DNA from: Bryoerythrophyllum caledonicum
Lineage: Eukaryota > Streptophyta > Bryopsida > Pottiales > Pottiaceae
DNA: 64,000 nt
Assembly (NCBI GenBank): GCA_963971425.1
Contig: OZ020524.1
Span: forward strand, 13,271,845-13,335,844
Direction of reading: 5' to 3'
In this document: positions 20,640-32,077 of the stretch, one piece after another
Numbering within the stretch: position 1 is the stretch's first letter
Layout of the letters: each line of letters begins with the position of its first letter
Position numbers and translations under genes: made by a program
The notes under the pieces: generated by a model
Database searches by the model: none
The model's input: only the letters and a program-made list of their open reading frames with translations
Told to the model about the DNA's origin: nothing

Positions 20640-22064
20640 TCAAGTAATGGGCATGGACTTCGTGGCATAGTCATGGATAACCTCCCGATACCACCCTACG
20701 TGCCCTAGGGTTTTCTGTATCTCCTTGACATTTGTGGGGGGTTGTAACTCCACAATAACCTTCACCTTGTCGGGGTCCGGCTCTCTACCCTCCTTAGAGA
20801 CCACGAATCCTAGTAAGACCCCCTTTTCTACGGCGAGGAAGATCTTCTCGGGGTTGAGAGCGATGCCGGTGCGCCTGCATCGTTCAAAGCTTTGCCTCAC
20901 ACATGCTAGGTGCTTGTCCTTCGTGGACTGGGTGCTAAAATCATCAATGAACACCGTCATTGACTTGTGCAAGAGGTCTGAGAAGGCATAGGTCATGGCC
21001 CTCTGGAATGCGGAGGGGGCATTGCAAAGCCCAAAAGGCATGACCAAATAGATGAATGTGCCCCACGGGGTAGTGAAAGCGGTCTTATGGTAGTCCTCGG
21101 GGGCAATGGAGATTTGGTTGTAACCCGAGTAGCCATCCATAAACGTGTAAAGCTCATAACCACCTACCTCCTCTAAGATGTTGTTGATAAATGGCAAGGG
21201 GAAGTGATCTTTTTGGGTGTGGTGGTTGAGTTTCCTATAGTCAATACACACCCGTAGCTTCCCATTTTTCTTTTTAACCAATACCATGGGGGAGACCCAA
21301 TCGGATATCTCCACGGGTTTAATGAACACTGCCTGGAGTAGCTTCTCCAATTCGGCTTTGACAATGAGCTGTAGGTTAGGATTCATACGCCGCTCCTTTT
21401 GTCTAATGGGAATAGTGCCTGGGAGAAGGGGAATGTGATGTTGTATCACCGCCGGGGAAATGCCCTTGAGGTCCTTGTACGACCAGGCAAAGATGTCCCG
21501 AAACTTGACCACCAATGACCTGTATTTCACCATCTCTTCCTCGGTCAACCCAACTCCCACTTTTATCCTACGCTCTTCTTCCTTCTCCTGAGAGACGACC
21601 ATCAACTTCCAATCATCGTGATGTACGTGCGGTTGTTGAGTAGGGCCCTTATACCAGTCATTTGGAACTTGGGGGTACGTTGCCCCCGAACCGCTTGCTA
21701 GAATACCAGTGGATGTCCTCCTAAAGTAGAGAGATGGGTTGAGAGGGCCATCATCGATTAACACCTCCAACTCCATCCTTCGGGTGCCATCGATATCCAG
21801 TCCGAACGTTGCTGCGGGTTCTAGGTCATCTAGGAGAGGAACTAGGCTAAGCTCCAACCCGGTTTCCATTCCAATGAGCTCATTGTGCATGAAATGCACA
21901 AATATGGCTTCATCCGTGCTCGAGGTGGGGTGCTTCCTCAACCAGTCTACAAATTCCCTGGTGGGAACCCACTCATAAAGGCCCGGTCCCATGCTTTTAC
22001 ATGGCATCCCATTGGCCCTCGAGGGTTGGACTCTATCCACCGCCTTGTGTGGTGCGAACCTCAC
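20640..22064 (-). mobile_element. Ty3 element part: reverse transcriptase
   Basis: All classical Ty3 blocks are legible: VLVKKKNGKLRVCIDYRKLN, DHFPLPFINNILEEVGG, FTTPWGTFIYLVMPFGLCNA and the catalytic VFIDDFS. The LGFVVSKEG thumb region and the start of the connection domain follow. It lies between the gag-protease and RNase H-integrase parts, as expected for the family. Confidence 0.9.
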
Positions 22065-24940
22065 TCTCTTGGGGGTTCTTTTGTCAACACCTCTTGTGAC
22101 TCATTGTCCGAAGAGCCCATACAACCATGGCATAGCCCTAGCCTACTCGGTTGGATATGGACCGTAGTGGGGTTCTCATGGGGCCCGTAGGTGATGTTGG
22201 GGTTCGGCCCTCCCCATTCTACAGTGGCATTGGCAATTCGCAACCAAGGCCTACCTAGTAGCAAGGGGTATGCCTCCTTGTTGCAGTGCATTCGAATGAC
22301 TTGGAAGGTGAGGGAATACTCTACACCCCCGGTGGTGATTTTACAACCACTAATTTGGCCTAACGGTGCCTCCGAGCTTTGAATAGCCATGTTGATGATG
22401 TATGGTGATGGTTCAGTGATGTCTAGACCCAATTTCTCCATAGTTGAGAGGGGCATGATGTTCAAACGACTACCACCGTCGACTAGTACGTTGGGTACCA
22501 CCTTATCCACTATTGAGACCTCAATTTGAACCGCCTTGACTTCGATATTGGGATGTGCGGATTTTACACGAGCCGCCAACCTAACCTTTGCCTTAGGCCT
22601 CCGCTTCACTGGGGTGCCCAACCTAGGGACCTTCCTCATGGGTGGGGATACCTCCAATAGTTGGGCTATGGTGATGTCCGCCTTAAGACGACTCAAATCC
22701 GCCCATAAATCGTAAGGCCCTTCTTTCACGTGTTGCTCGATGCATGGGAATGTGTTCATTTTGGGGCTAGGGACCGGTGGACCTTTCCATGGTTCTGGGG
22801 AAGTGGACAATGGTGCTCGTGGCCTAGGTGTCTCATGGGAGGACCTCAAGTTGGCCCGTTTAGTGCCTTCTACCGCCTCTTTGGTGGTATCGTTTAGGTC
22901 AGAGAAGTGAGGTGAGTCTTCCTCTGAAGTCTCACCCTCTTCTGGTATGGATGGAGGGGGGCTCGAGTACTTAGGCTCCCGTCGGTTAGACCGAGTCTGG
23001 ACTGCCAATGCGGGCAACTCACAAGTCTTTGCTTCCTTGGTTGTACTAACTTCGTGAAAAACGACATTGAGCTCTGTGAGGGAAGGGCCGTGTGTTGACA
23101 CGATGTCACTTGACATGGTGGCATAGCGGACATCCTGTGGACCTTGGTTTGGTTGGCCTCCGCGATTCTGTTGTCCTCCATGGTTTTGTTGGCCAGCATG
23201 GCCTTGTTGGCCACCTTGGTTTTGCCCTTGGTTCAAAGGGATGTAACCGTCCATGGTACTAACCACCATTGGAGAGGTTTGACTTTGGCGGTTATTGTTG
23301 TAGTCATAGTAGAGGCTAGGTGGCCTAAGAGTATTATCGGTGGTGGGGTTACGTGCACCTCTCAAATGGTCTTGAGCCTGTTGAGGGTAGTTTCCCGGTG
23401 GGGAGGGCAAGGGGATCACCTTATCCGGCCGTCGACACACTTGGGTAGGGTGATTACCCCCACAGTTACCATATACTACTCCACTTTCGATCCAACACTG
23501 CCCAGGTGCGTGTCTCTTGCCACAAGCGTGATGGATTTCATACCGTGGTCGTGGAGGTCCCCCATAACCTTGGTTGGGTGGTGTATAGCCTTGCGGGCCA
23601 TAGTTAGTTGCCACCAGTGGTTGATTCCTATGGGGAGGCACATACGGGGTTTGAGCGACTTGGTACTGCGGTGCCGCCGCTGAGGTGGTGCAGAAGGGAC
23701 TAGTGTGCCCCGGTTGGCCACATTGAGTGCACCATAGGCCCGAGGCATGCCTACCAGACTCTATGGGTGGAGGTGTGGTGTTAGGGACTTGGTTTTTAAT
23801 TAACAAGGCCATTTGGTCTTGCATGGCCTTGATTTGTTGAGCTAATTGGTCCTGGAAGCCTTGTTGGCCTTGGAGGATTTCGTTCTTCATTTCCTCCTTC
23901 CATGTGCCCCGCTGTTCGTGATAGGTGAGTTCATGGAGAGCTACTGGTGGTCTAACGTTCAAGGGTGGAGCATAGTAGTTCCACATGGGAACTTGGACAA
24001 CCGGAGCTCCTGAGTTAGGTTCTGGGATTGGTCCCTTGCCCTTGGCATGGATAGGTATAAAACTAGGGATGTGGTGCTCTTCTTTCCTCCACATACACTC
24101 TTGGTCTCGGTCGACTTGCTCTATTAGCCTTGCTTGTGCCTTGGCAGCGTCTAACGATGTCGGGCGGACCTTCAAAATCTCCCTAATGGTTCCCTCATTG
24201 TTGAACCCTTGGATAAAGAATTGGGTTAGGGTGTCATTGGTGAGGAGGTTCCCCACAAACCTTGTAACCACCAGCTCGAACCTCCTAATGTAGGTCGTGA
24301 TCTCCTCCCCTGGGCCTTGGCGTAGCGCGGCTAGGGCTGTGAGGGCATTACTTTGACCTACCTCGGGTCTAAAGTGCTCCAAAAAGGCCCTCATGAGGCT
24401 ATCCCAATCCTCAAAGGTACCGGGGGGGTGATTCCTATACCACTCGTAGGCGGCGTCCTTTAGGGTACACGAGAACCACACTAGGAAATAACCAGTGTTG
24501 GTGATGAGGCACGTCGTGAGGAGCTCTAGAAAACGTTCCACGTGTGCGGAGGGGTCTTCATCTTTGGTTCCTCCAAAAGTGGGCAAATTGGGTGGCATAG
24601 GCGCCGCTTGCAAACCTTTGGGTACCAAGATGGGTAAACCCCTTGGCTGAACCAAGGGATTAATGGGAGGCCGTACCGGGGGTGGTCCTCCAGAGGCCAT
24701 GGTAGGGGCTGAGGGGGTGTTTCGTGGGCTAGTAGTGTTGGTGGTATTCACCGGATTGAATGAAGTGGAAGGGAGAGATGGAGGAAAGGGAAGGAAGGGG
24801 GCTGGTAGAGCCTCTAGTTGTACCTCCAAGAATCCCTCTGCTGTGTCCTCGGTGAGTTCCCTAGACCTACTCCTTCTTTCACTCGCCGGTTCCCACGGAG
24901 GTGTGAGGGAAGGTCTTTGGGACCTCGTGGCACGGGACAT
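22065..24940 (-). mobile_element. Ty3 element part: gag with zinc knuckles, and aspartic protease
   Basis: A long frame of about 960 codons. Residues of about 110-260 are the Ty3 gag core (AAYEWYRNHPPGTFEDWDSL, LRQGPGEEITTYIRRFE). A CCHC knuckle (CTQCGQPGHTSPFC) and further Cys/His strings (CGKRHAPGQC, GNCGGNHPTQVC) lie near the middle. A Gln/Gly-rich linker (GGQQGHAGQQNHGGQQN) follows. The protease active site reads VLVDGGSRLNIMP near 22,480. Gag packages the RNA and the protease processes the polyprotein. Confidence 0.88.
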
Positions 24941-26439
24941 CTACTCTAGGGTCCAAAAAATAGGGTCCAATGGGTCGTGGATGGTAGTCATGTCCTCCAA
25001 AAGGCTTCCCGTCGAAGTTGTCGAGGTCGAGGTCGTGGGTGGATCTACACGAAGCACGGCCTAGTTCGATCAGTGAGTGGGTGTTTCCAACACTCCTACT
25101 CCCAATTCTATCACGAGGATGGACTGACTCAAGACCAAGATCCAATTTTAGTGGTGGAATTTTAGCTCGATGACGCCGCCGAAGAATCCTATTAAGGACT
25201 ACCCTTCAAGGGCAACGACAAAAGGTTAACCAAATTGAGGAATGTCTCCACGAGTATCACCCCGTTGGAAAGCTGTTCTCCAATTGGCACCACACGGTAC
25301 AGATCCTTACTGTGGGGCTGACCTAGACCTCAATTTGATAAAAGGTAGGGTTCCTCGGTATCTTTGGTATCCCCTCTTCCACCTTTTACCACCTTGAACT
25401 AGGCATTACCCACTAGGAGGAAAACGACACAATTACGGGACGGCATGCAACAAGGTGTGTACATATGTTATCACCGTGAAAAAGACATACCTTGATGCAT
25501 CTCCAGCCACCCTGTCACCATTAGTTGAAGTCGACCGTGGACCTAATCGCACTCTAACGATTCTAAGGCCAACCCATAGGTCGCATACAATGTTTTAGAG
25601 GGGGATAACTCACCTTTAAGCAACTTCAGCCAACCCACTCGTTAGCAAAAGATTCGTTGCATGTAATTTCGTGGTTGGCCCACCCTAGCGGTTCTAAGGC
25701 AAGTGTTCCACACGGCTCGAGTGGGAAATCAGGGGTTCCTAGCCCTAATGGGGTCCCACTTCCAAGTTGGTCCTATTTACTAACCGCGGTCCTAAAGGAG
25801 GTTATGGTGCACATACCGTACGCAGCGCTCCTTCCAATCAGCGCCCCTACGTCTTAGATGCGACCACGACTCCAACTCCCGTCCACGGTGGCTCAATTGG
25901 TCACACACACCATTACTTGCAACACATGATTCAAACACGTCATTCCATTCCAAGTTGTACTTACCTTGGTGGTTAGTCAAGCGCGGGGGGAAGGAAGGGG
26001 CGCCCTTGTCCCATACCCGGGCTCATGCACCCTTCCCCTTCGACCTAGAGGCTCACTGGAAGTCCTTGTGGATTTCCGTGGGAGGGCTTCAACCTTTCAC
26101 CCCTAGGCCCCTTGCTCAACTCGAGCCACAAGCCTAGAAGGAGATCCCTTCAACACAAGGTGTTTTGTGGTTGGAGGGTCGGGGATTCCACTCCCTTCTA
26201 GACCCCCACCCTTAAACACAACTTGGCATTCATGCATTCACACTAATTCAAAACATTCACAAGTTACTCGTACTTTCACAATTACTTCACCACACATGAG
26301 CCAATCAGGCACTTACCTCAAGCTATCTCATGCTGCTCCATACATCACAAGGATCTCTGCGTTTGTACCTACATCCAACGGTGGAATGATTAACCCTTCC
26401 AAGCAATGGACACACCTCCTCCCGGCGGACGCACCAAAA
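24941..26439 (-). mobile_element. Ty3 element leader (5' untranslated) with primer-binding site
   Basis: About 1.5 kb between the 5' LTR and gag with no coding frame of note. On the minus strand the LTR is followed at once by TTTTGGTGCGTCCGCCGGG, in the place and general form of the primer-binding site used by Athila/Tat-like elements (TGG plus a GC-rich string). The tRNA is not assigned. Long leaders are usual in this group. Confidence 0.6.
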
Positions 26440-28904
26440 TGTGAGCCAAATAAACCGCCCCTAAAGGGTGGCTTACCTTGAACACAAGATCCTAATACGG
26501 GGCCTAGTTACTTGTGTAACCAATCCTCGGCCCATTCATACACAACTTATACAAGCATGGTGACACATCTCATGTTCACTTGGGTTCCTTGTGGTTACTT
26601 AGTGAGGTGGTGACTTAATCCAGCCTTCTAATTGGACCCACCTTTGAACAAGTGTAACTTTTGCTCTAGGACTCCGAATGCAACGTTTCCAACTCTTATG
26701 GGTTCACTTTAGCATTCCGAACTTGATTAGACCCTTAATGATCAGTTTCAGGCTTAGGTGTGACCCTGGGACCAGTTGGCAGCATACAGGCTTCCCTACT
26801 TCCTACAACGTCATAATCCTAATTATCTCCTCGACTCTAATTCCGATTCTTATGTTTGTTTTTTTTTATTCCTATTAGTTTTTTATGCTTAACATGATGG
26901 CAGTCTTCAATTAATCATTTGACTCGACCCTGGACCTCACAGCCAGCGACCAGCAGTGCACCTTCAACATACATGTTTACTCAAAAGTTGTAGCCAAACA
27001 TTCACATGCACGCCCATATACTTCACATGATTAACCCCACCTTAACACTAAGCTACTCATGAGCATCCAACTGCGTTCTCTTATTCTTATAGAGTGATCA
27101 CCTAGTTAAGTGAAGTTGACTGTAACCCTAATTCTAGTGAAATTTTGACAGCGCTTCCGCGTGACGTGTGTGAATAGAAAAATTAGGGTTTCCTTAAGCA
27201 CAAGGAATTGACTATTAGCCGGGGGAAGGGAGGGGCTCCCTGATTCGATTCAATTCACCCTCCTTCTTTCAGCTTCGCTGGTCCTCTTCTTCGTGATAGC
27301 CTCCTCTTTGTGTGCTGGTCCTCTTCTTCGTGATCTCGTCCTCTTCGTTCGCTGGTCCTCTTCTTCGTGTGCTGGTCCTCTTCTTCGTGATAGCCTCCTC
27401 TTCGTGTGGTGGTCCTCTTCTTCGTGATCTCGTCCTCTTCGTTCGCTGGTCCTCTTCTTCGCTATCTCGTCCTCTTCTTCGTTGGTCCTCTTCTTCGTGT
27501 GCTGGTCCTCTTCTTCGTGATAGCCTCCTCTTCGTGTGCTGGTCCTCTTCTTCGTGATAGCCTCCTCTTCGTGTGTTGGTCCTCTTCCTCGTGATCTCGT
27601 CCTCTTCTTCGCTGGTCCTCTTCTTCGTGATAGCCTCCTCTTCGTGTGCTGGTCCTCTTCTTCGTGATCTCGTCCTCTTCTTCGCTGGTCCTCTTCTTCG
27701 TGATAGCCTCCTCTTCGTGTGCTGGTCCTCTTCTTCGTGATCTCGTCCTCTTCTTCGCTGGTCCTCTTCTTCGTGATCTCGTCCTCTTCTTCGCTAGTCC
27801 TCTTCCTCGTGAACTCGTCCTCTTCTTCGCTGGTCCTCTTCTTCGTGTGTTGGTCCTCTTCGTTCGCTGGTCCTCTTCTTCGTTGGTCCTCTTCTTCGTT
27901 GGTCCTCTTCCTCGTGATCTCGTCCTCTTCTTCGCTGGTCCTCTTCCTCGTGATCTCATCCTCTTCTTCGCTGGTCCTCTTCCTCGTGATAGCCTCCTCT
28001 TCGTGTGTTGGTCCTCTTTTTCGTGATCTTGTCCTCTTCTTTGCTGGTCCTCTTCTTCGTTTCCGGTTCAGCTCCTCTCCTCACCTAATTCGCACTTCCA
28101 GTGGCCGGGGCTTCCGGCTCTCATTCCTCAGTTTCTCTCCTCGCACATTCTCTCCACACACCCTGTTTTTTCTTTTCCTACGCCCTCTCTCACCGAATGC
28201 CATCGCTCCAGGGAGTAACCTCCCAGCCTTCGTTCTCCTTGAGTTCCCAAAAAAAGTTCCCCGCCGCCTTTTGCCTTCTTTCATTAATGGCTTACTCCTT
28301 ACAAAACCTATTAAACCTATATCTACTAATTCCGTGCCACCCTTGCATTTAACAAAAGTGGGTGTCCCACTAACCAAGGAATATCTAAATCTAAACATTG
28401 ACTCCATGCCACATGGGTGTGCATGATCTCAATAAGTGAGCTATTAGCTAATTCCCAAAGGTGCTAAATCTAATTTAATCTACCTAAATTGAATTCCCCT
28501 TGCTTGGGGCTAGGATTAAGTTACCAAGTGATGGTGAGGGCGTTTCCCACTTCTTTTGGACCCCTTTCTTCATTTTTCTACTTCTCCTAATTTTTCCCCG
28601 TGGTTTTCTCCACCACTTTACTTTCTTCCTTTTCTATTGTTTTTGTTTTCTTTTTCTTTTTCCATCTCTAGTCTTCTCTTCATTTTTCCTTCCCTAATTA
28701 TTTTTTTTTGGTTAACTTAATAAAACCCGTGGTCGCCATAAAGTGGCTCCTATTTAAGAAATTAGTGAATGGAAAGGCCATTTAGCCATATTGATCAAAA
28801 ATCATGGATTAATCTTATTGGATTACCCACTTCAACTACTAGTTGAACCTAACACAATTGATGTGCGGTCCATTCATCGTCGAGAGCCGTTTTGGCGGCT
28901 CACA
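26440..28904 (-). repeat. 5' LTR (right copy), 2,465 bp
   Basis: Same ends and sequence as the left copy but about 340 bp longer, all of it in the CTCTTCTTCG minisatellite. It should hold the element promoter; no clear TATA box was chosen. Confidence 0.95.
27271..28054 (+). repeat. LTR minisatellite (36-37 bp units), long allele
   Basis: Same units as at 17,395-17,850, with roughly nine more of them. Frames of 126-235 codons across it are not genes. Confidence 0.85.
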
Positions 28905-28909
28905 GTCTG
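28905..28909. repeat. 5-bp target-site duplication GTCTG (right)
   Basis: Identical to 16,559-16,563. Confidence 0.85.
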
Positions 28910-29249
28910 CATACAAGCGTTTCTTCGTGGTAGGACATGAAGACACCAACTGCACAGCGACATAGTTCTTTAGGGCTTTAGAGTATAACGCTGTAGAAAT
29001 TAGGGTTAGGGTAGTTTAGGCCTGGTCACTGTTCAGCGTTTGCTTGTTAGGGTTTAGGATGGTAGATTTAGGCTCTTTCAGTTGAAACCGGACACGACGA
29101 TTCCACCATGATTCTGAACCTAGAGCGCTATGTTGGTATACTACAACCTCTTCTGTTTGCCATGTGATTTGGAGAGACTTCATCTATTTTGGGCTTAGTT
29201 TTGCGAATGGCATTTTATTTCAACTAAGTTCTGGTTGTTTTCATTGTAG

Positions 29250-31160
29250 GTTGAGTGTCAGACCACGCCGAATTTGGGTGAATTGTGGTATGATGACGCT
29301 GTGGAGGTGTTAAAGCAACGGGCAACTATACTGAAGGAGTCCTCGCTTCGTTCGCAGTGGCGACACATAATTCAGACCATCCAGCCGGGTCTTGTCCCTG
29401 GGGTAAGCTCCCTACTTATTTTCAGTACTTTATTTTTTCAATACATTACTTCTTATCTTAGGCTTTATTGTTTGCAGCTTACCATTAATGGAAAATTCGG
29501 GCCGGAGAGCGTCATCGTGTGCGAATCAAAGCATCTCCACCAGGATCCAAATCGTAGTGCATACTCCTGGAGTGAGTATGAATACTTGATGGTGGAGGTG
29601 AACACCATCTGGCGTCGCAGAAGGCCAAAGGGGACGCGAGCAAAGATGAGGAGGACCAAGGTGCCGTTTTATTGTGGGTACTGCAGCCAGGACTTCGTTG
29701 ATAAGTCTGCATTAGGGTACCATCGGCAAAGGCGGCATTGCAAGAAGTACCCGTACGACGACTTGGGACCTTTGAAGATCTTCTCATCTCGTGGTTTGGA
29801 TGGGAACAAGGAGGCCAGGACAATCTTCAGGGCATACGGACTTCCGCTTCCAGAGGCCATGAGTGGGAAGAAGTCTGCGGCCACATCTTCGATCGATGTG
29901 CCCGAGCACGACACATCCATTGTCTGCAGCCAATTCCACGATAATATAATCCACATTCCGAGCTCCGATGACGATGAGCAGCCGTTGACACACTTTGCGT
30001 GGAAGAAGCCGTCTAGAAGAGGACCAGTTCGTTCGAAGCGGAGAGGTCAAGTGAGTGACGTGGACGGTCTGGGGAGCTTAGCACGAGTTGGGAAGCGTCC
30101 GACATTCACGATTCCGGCAGCCACGGCGACTAGTTCTCATGACGCCTTCGTGCTACCTTCACGCACTGGCCAGGCTAGCCCACTACGTCGATCACATCTA
30201 CATCGAAGTGCGGTGACTTCAATGCGATCACATGGCAGCCCGGGAAGTTCTCCCCTTGGGCCAACGCAGGCGGTGGTTGGTCCTATTTACGAGACCTCTC
30301 CCATAGCTCTAGGTGTTGCCCAGGACACTACGGAGAGTCCGGCTAGATGTGAAGACCCTCTCTTGGATCTTTTCGAGGGGCATGCTAATGTGGTAACTCC
30401 ACCACGTGCCCGCAGTAGCAGGGCGTTGATGTCAAGTGGGGTCTCTAGTCCAGAAGTTGGAGAGGCATCGTAGAGGAGTCCAACACCTCCGGACAGCCCA
30501 GCCCCTCCGACCCCACCGCCCCCTCCTGATAGCCCAGCACCTCCGTAGGGGACTCCTATGATTGCAGCTGCGGTTCTCCGTGCCCGTCATCGAGCGAACG
30601 CCATCGCGGAGGCAGCTGAGAGATTTCCAGAGGTAGATCCGGCCACCATGCCTGTTAGGCCAGGACCTCTTCCTGGCCTATATCTTCTCATGGAGCTCAC
30701 TGAAGACGTTTTCCCCATCGACTTATCTCAGGAGCCGAGTTCTACTACCTTAGTGATGGAGGCTCTACATGGAGGGGGTCGTTTAGCAAAGAAGGTTTTT
30801 TGTGCAGGAGGTGCTATCCATTACGATCTTGATATACATGTGCCGCTTCCTTGTTTCATATGTTTTCAATACTTAGAATGCGCTGATGTATGTTTTAGAC
30901 CACCTTCGGTTTCATAGATGGTCACTGTGGCTTCGGTTTCGTATTGTTCACTTTCTTGGACTTCTTGTTTGTAGGCATCCTGCACCGCACGTGACTTGGA
31001 GGCCCTCAGAGGTGTCGTCAACGTATTCCAGGGCAAAAATTCACAGAAGATGGACCATCTTGCGCTCGCCCTCCTCGCAACGCTCTCCTCTGCCGCTGAT
31101 CTCCAGGCCTCGCCCTCTTTGCGCCGCTCGCCCTCCTCCGCCGGTAATCTCTGGCGCTGA
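29250..31160 (+). CDS. C2H2 zinc-finger gene inside the MULE (5' end not resolved)
   Basis: Coding texture starts after a TTTTCATTGTAG acceptor with VECQTTPNLGELWYDD. A phase-0 intron at 29,403-29,477 (GTAAGC...TTTGCAG) joins LVPG to LTINGK. Next comes a basic stretch (WRRRRPKGTRAKMRRTK) and a single zinc finger at about 29,671-29,740 with C-x2-C-x12-H-x4-H spacing (CGYCSQDFVDKSALGYH), a likely DNA- or RNA-binding unit in the nucleus. A Ser/Pro-rich disordered tail follows. Two TAG codons occur in frame at 30,471 and 30,546, but an intron from about 30,406 (or 30,415) to 30,567 would remove both and keep the frame. A last intron 30,888-30,974 (GTATGT...TTTGTAG) leads to ARDLEALRGVVNVFQGKN and a TGA at 31,158, inside the inverted repeat. 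No start codon is identified; the Ty3 insertion may separate it from 5' exons. Family not recognised; could be functional or decaying. Confidence 0.5.
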
Positions 31161-31830
31161 TCTCTAGGCCTCGCCCTCCTCGCGACGCTAAACCTTTGCT
31201 GTTGATCTCCAGGCCTCGTCCTCCTCCGCCGCCCTCTTGCACCTAAACCCTAAACCGACAGATATCCTTGCGCCGCTCTCTTGCGCCGCCCTTCCTCCCG
31301 CAATGCCTCCCGCCGCACCCCCTAGGCCCTCTCACCCCCCGCCTCCTCGCAACCCTCAAACCCTACCCCGAAGATCGCAGCCCTCCAGATCCCACCCCAT
31401 AAGTTTGCAGCACTTAAACCCCACCTCTAAACAAATTTCCACGTATCACTCAAGGGGAAGCGCGGCGGAGGCACTCTAAACACGCAACGTTACACATCCA
31501 CCTTCCGAAAACCCTAAACCCTAAGCTGCAATCACACAACGTACACATACCCTAAACCATACTCCAAACCCTAAAGTACTAAGCACGGCGATCTTCAACG
31601 TTCTCCTGGTGGAGGGAGGAGGAGAGACCGGGCGGGAGAGGGGAGACCGGGCTGGAGAGGGAGCATAGGTGTGCGGGCGGGCGGGCGGGCGGAGGAAGAC
31701 CGGGCGAGGGGGGAATTTTTCTGCTAGAGCCAGGCAGTGGGATGGCGGGCTCAGGCCCGGCCACCAAGGCTCTCACCCAGACGAGGCTCGGGCACCGAGC
31801 CACGCTCCCCAGGGTGAATTAACGCAATCC
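31050..31830 (-). repeat. Right terminal inverted repeat of the MULE
   Basis: Reverse-complement partner of 14,631-15,440. It contains at least four AAACCCTAA telobox strings (near 31,244, 31,508, 31,515 and 31,564), a (GGGC)n run near 31,675-31,692, and the tip GGTGAATTAACGCAATCC. The zinc-finger gene's last exon reads into its inner end. Confidence 0.7.
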
Positions 31831-31839
31831 CGTTGGGCA
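31831..31839. repeat. 9-bp target-site duplication, right (CGTTGGGCA)
   Basis: Partner of 14,622-14,630 with one difference. Confidence 0.6.
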
Positions 31840-32077
31840 CAACCACCTAGCCACTTCTAACCCCTAAAAGGGGACAAGGCATTTAAGAGGAATTTCTACT
31901 GCATTGATAAAAAACTTTCTGAAAATGTAACCGTAGGAGCTTCTAGATTTACATGAAATGATGAGGTAAACAAATTGTGAATTTTGACCGGGTGGATTGA
32001 AAGATAACTGCAGTCAGTGAAAAAAATTGTCTGATTGATGGATCGAAAGAATGACCTGAGTTCTGATGATGCTCGCT
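31840..32077. other. 3' flank of the F-box gene, next to the MULE
   Basis: About 240 bp of AT-richer DNA between the MULE target duplication and the F-box stop codon; it would hold the F-box 3' untranslated region. The MULE therefore ends very close to a host gene. Confidence 0.4.

Larger units (their letters stand above)
16564..28904 (-). mobile_element. Ty3-type LTR retrotransposon, non-chromodomain (Athila/Tat-like), young
   Basis: A full-length 12.3 kb element on the minus strand. Its LTRs (16,564-18,686 and 26,440-28,904) start TGTGAGCC and end GGCTCACA, a perfect 8-bp inverted terminus, and the whole is flanked by GTCTG on both sides. Order in transcription: 5' LTR, leader, gag with zinc knuckles, aspartic protease, reverse transcriptase, RNase H, integrase, 3' LTR. 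No chromodomain is seen after the integrase, which with the overall layout suggests the Ogre/Tat/Athila side of Ty3 (moss and lycophyte relatives include Phygy and Selgy); that placement is inference. The coding part reads as about four open stretches, so it is close to whole with roughly two or three breaks. Outside a length-variable minisatellite the LTRs differ at about six bases in about 1.7 kb, so insertion was probably within the last few hundred thousand years, depending on the rate assumed. Confidence 0.9.
14631..31830. mobile_element. Mutator-like (MULE) DNA transposon carrying a zinc-finger gene, split by a Ty3 element
   Basis: The two ends are long inverted repeats of about 0.8 kb. 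The outermost bases GGATCGCGTTAATTCACC on the left match the reverse complement of the right end at all but one position. Flanking 9-mers CGTTGTGCA (14,622-14,630) and CGTTGGGCA (31,831-31,839) match at 8 of 9, the 9-bp duplication length typical of Mutator-like elements. Removing the 12.3 kb LTR retrotransposon leaves about 4.85 kb: left inverted repeat, GC-rich repeats, the zinc-finger gene at 29,250-31,160, and right inverted repeat. No Mutator transposase motif is seen, so it is non-autonomous, possibly a Pack-MULE-type carrier of a captured or passenger gene. Arm divergence (roughly 10-15% by eye) shows that it is older than the retrotransposon inside it. Confidence 0.7.
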
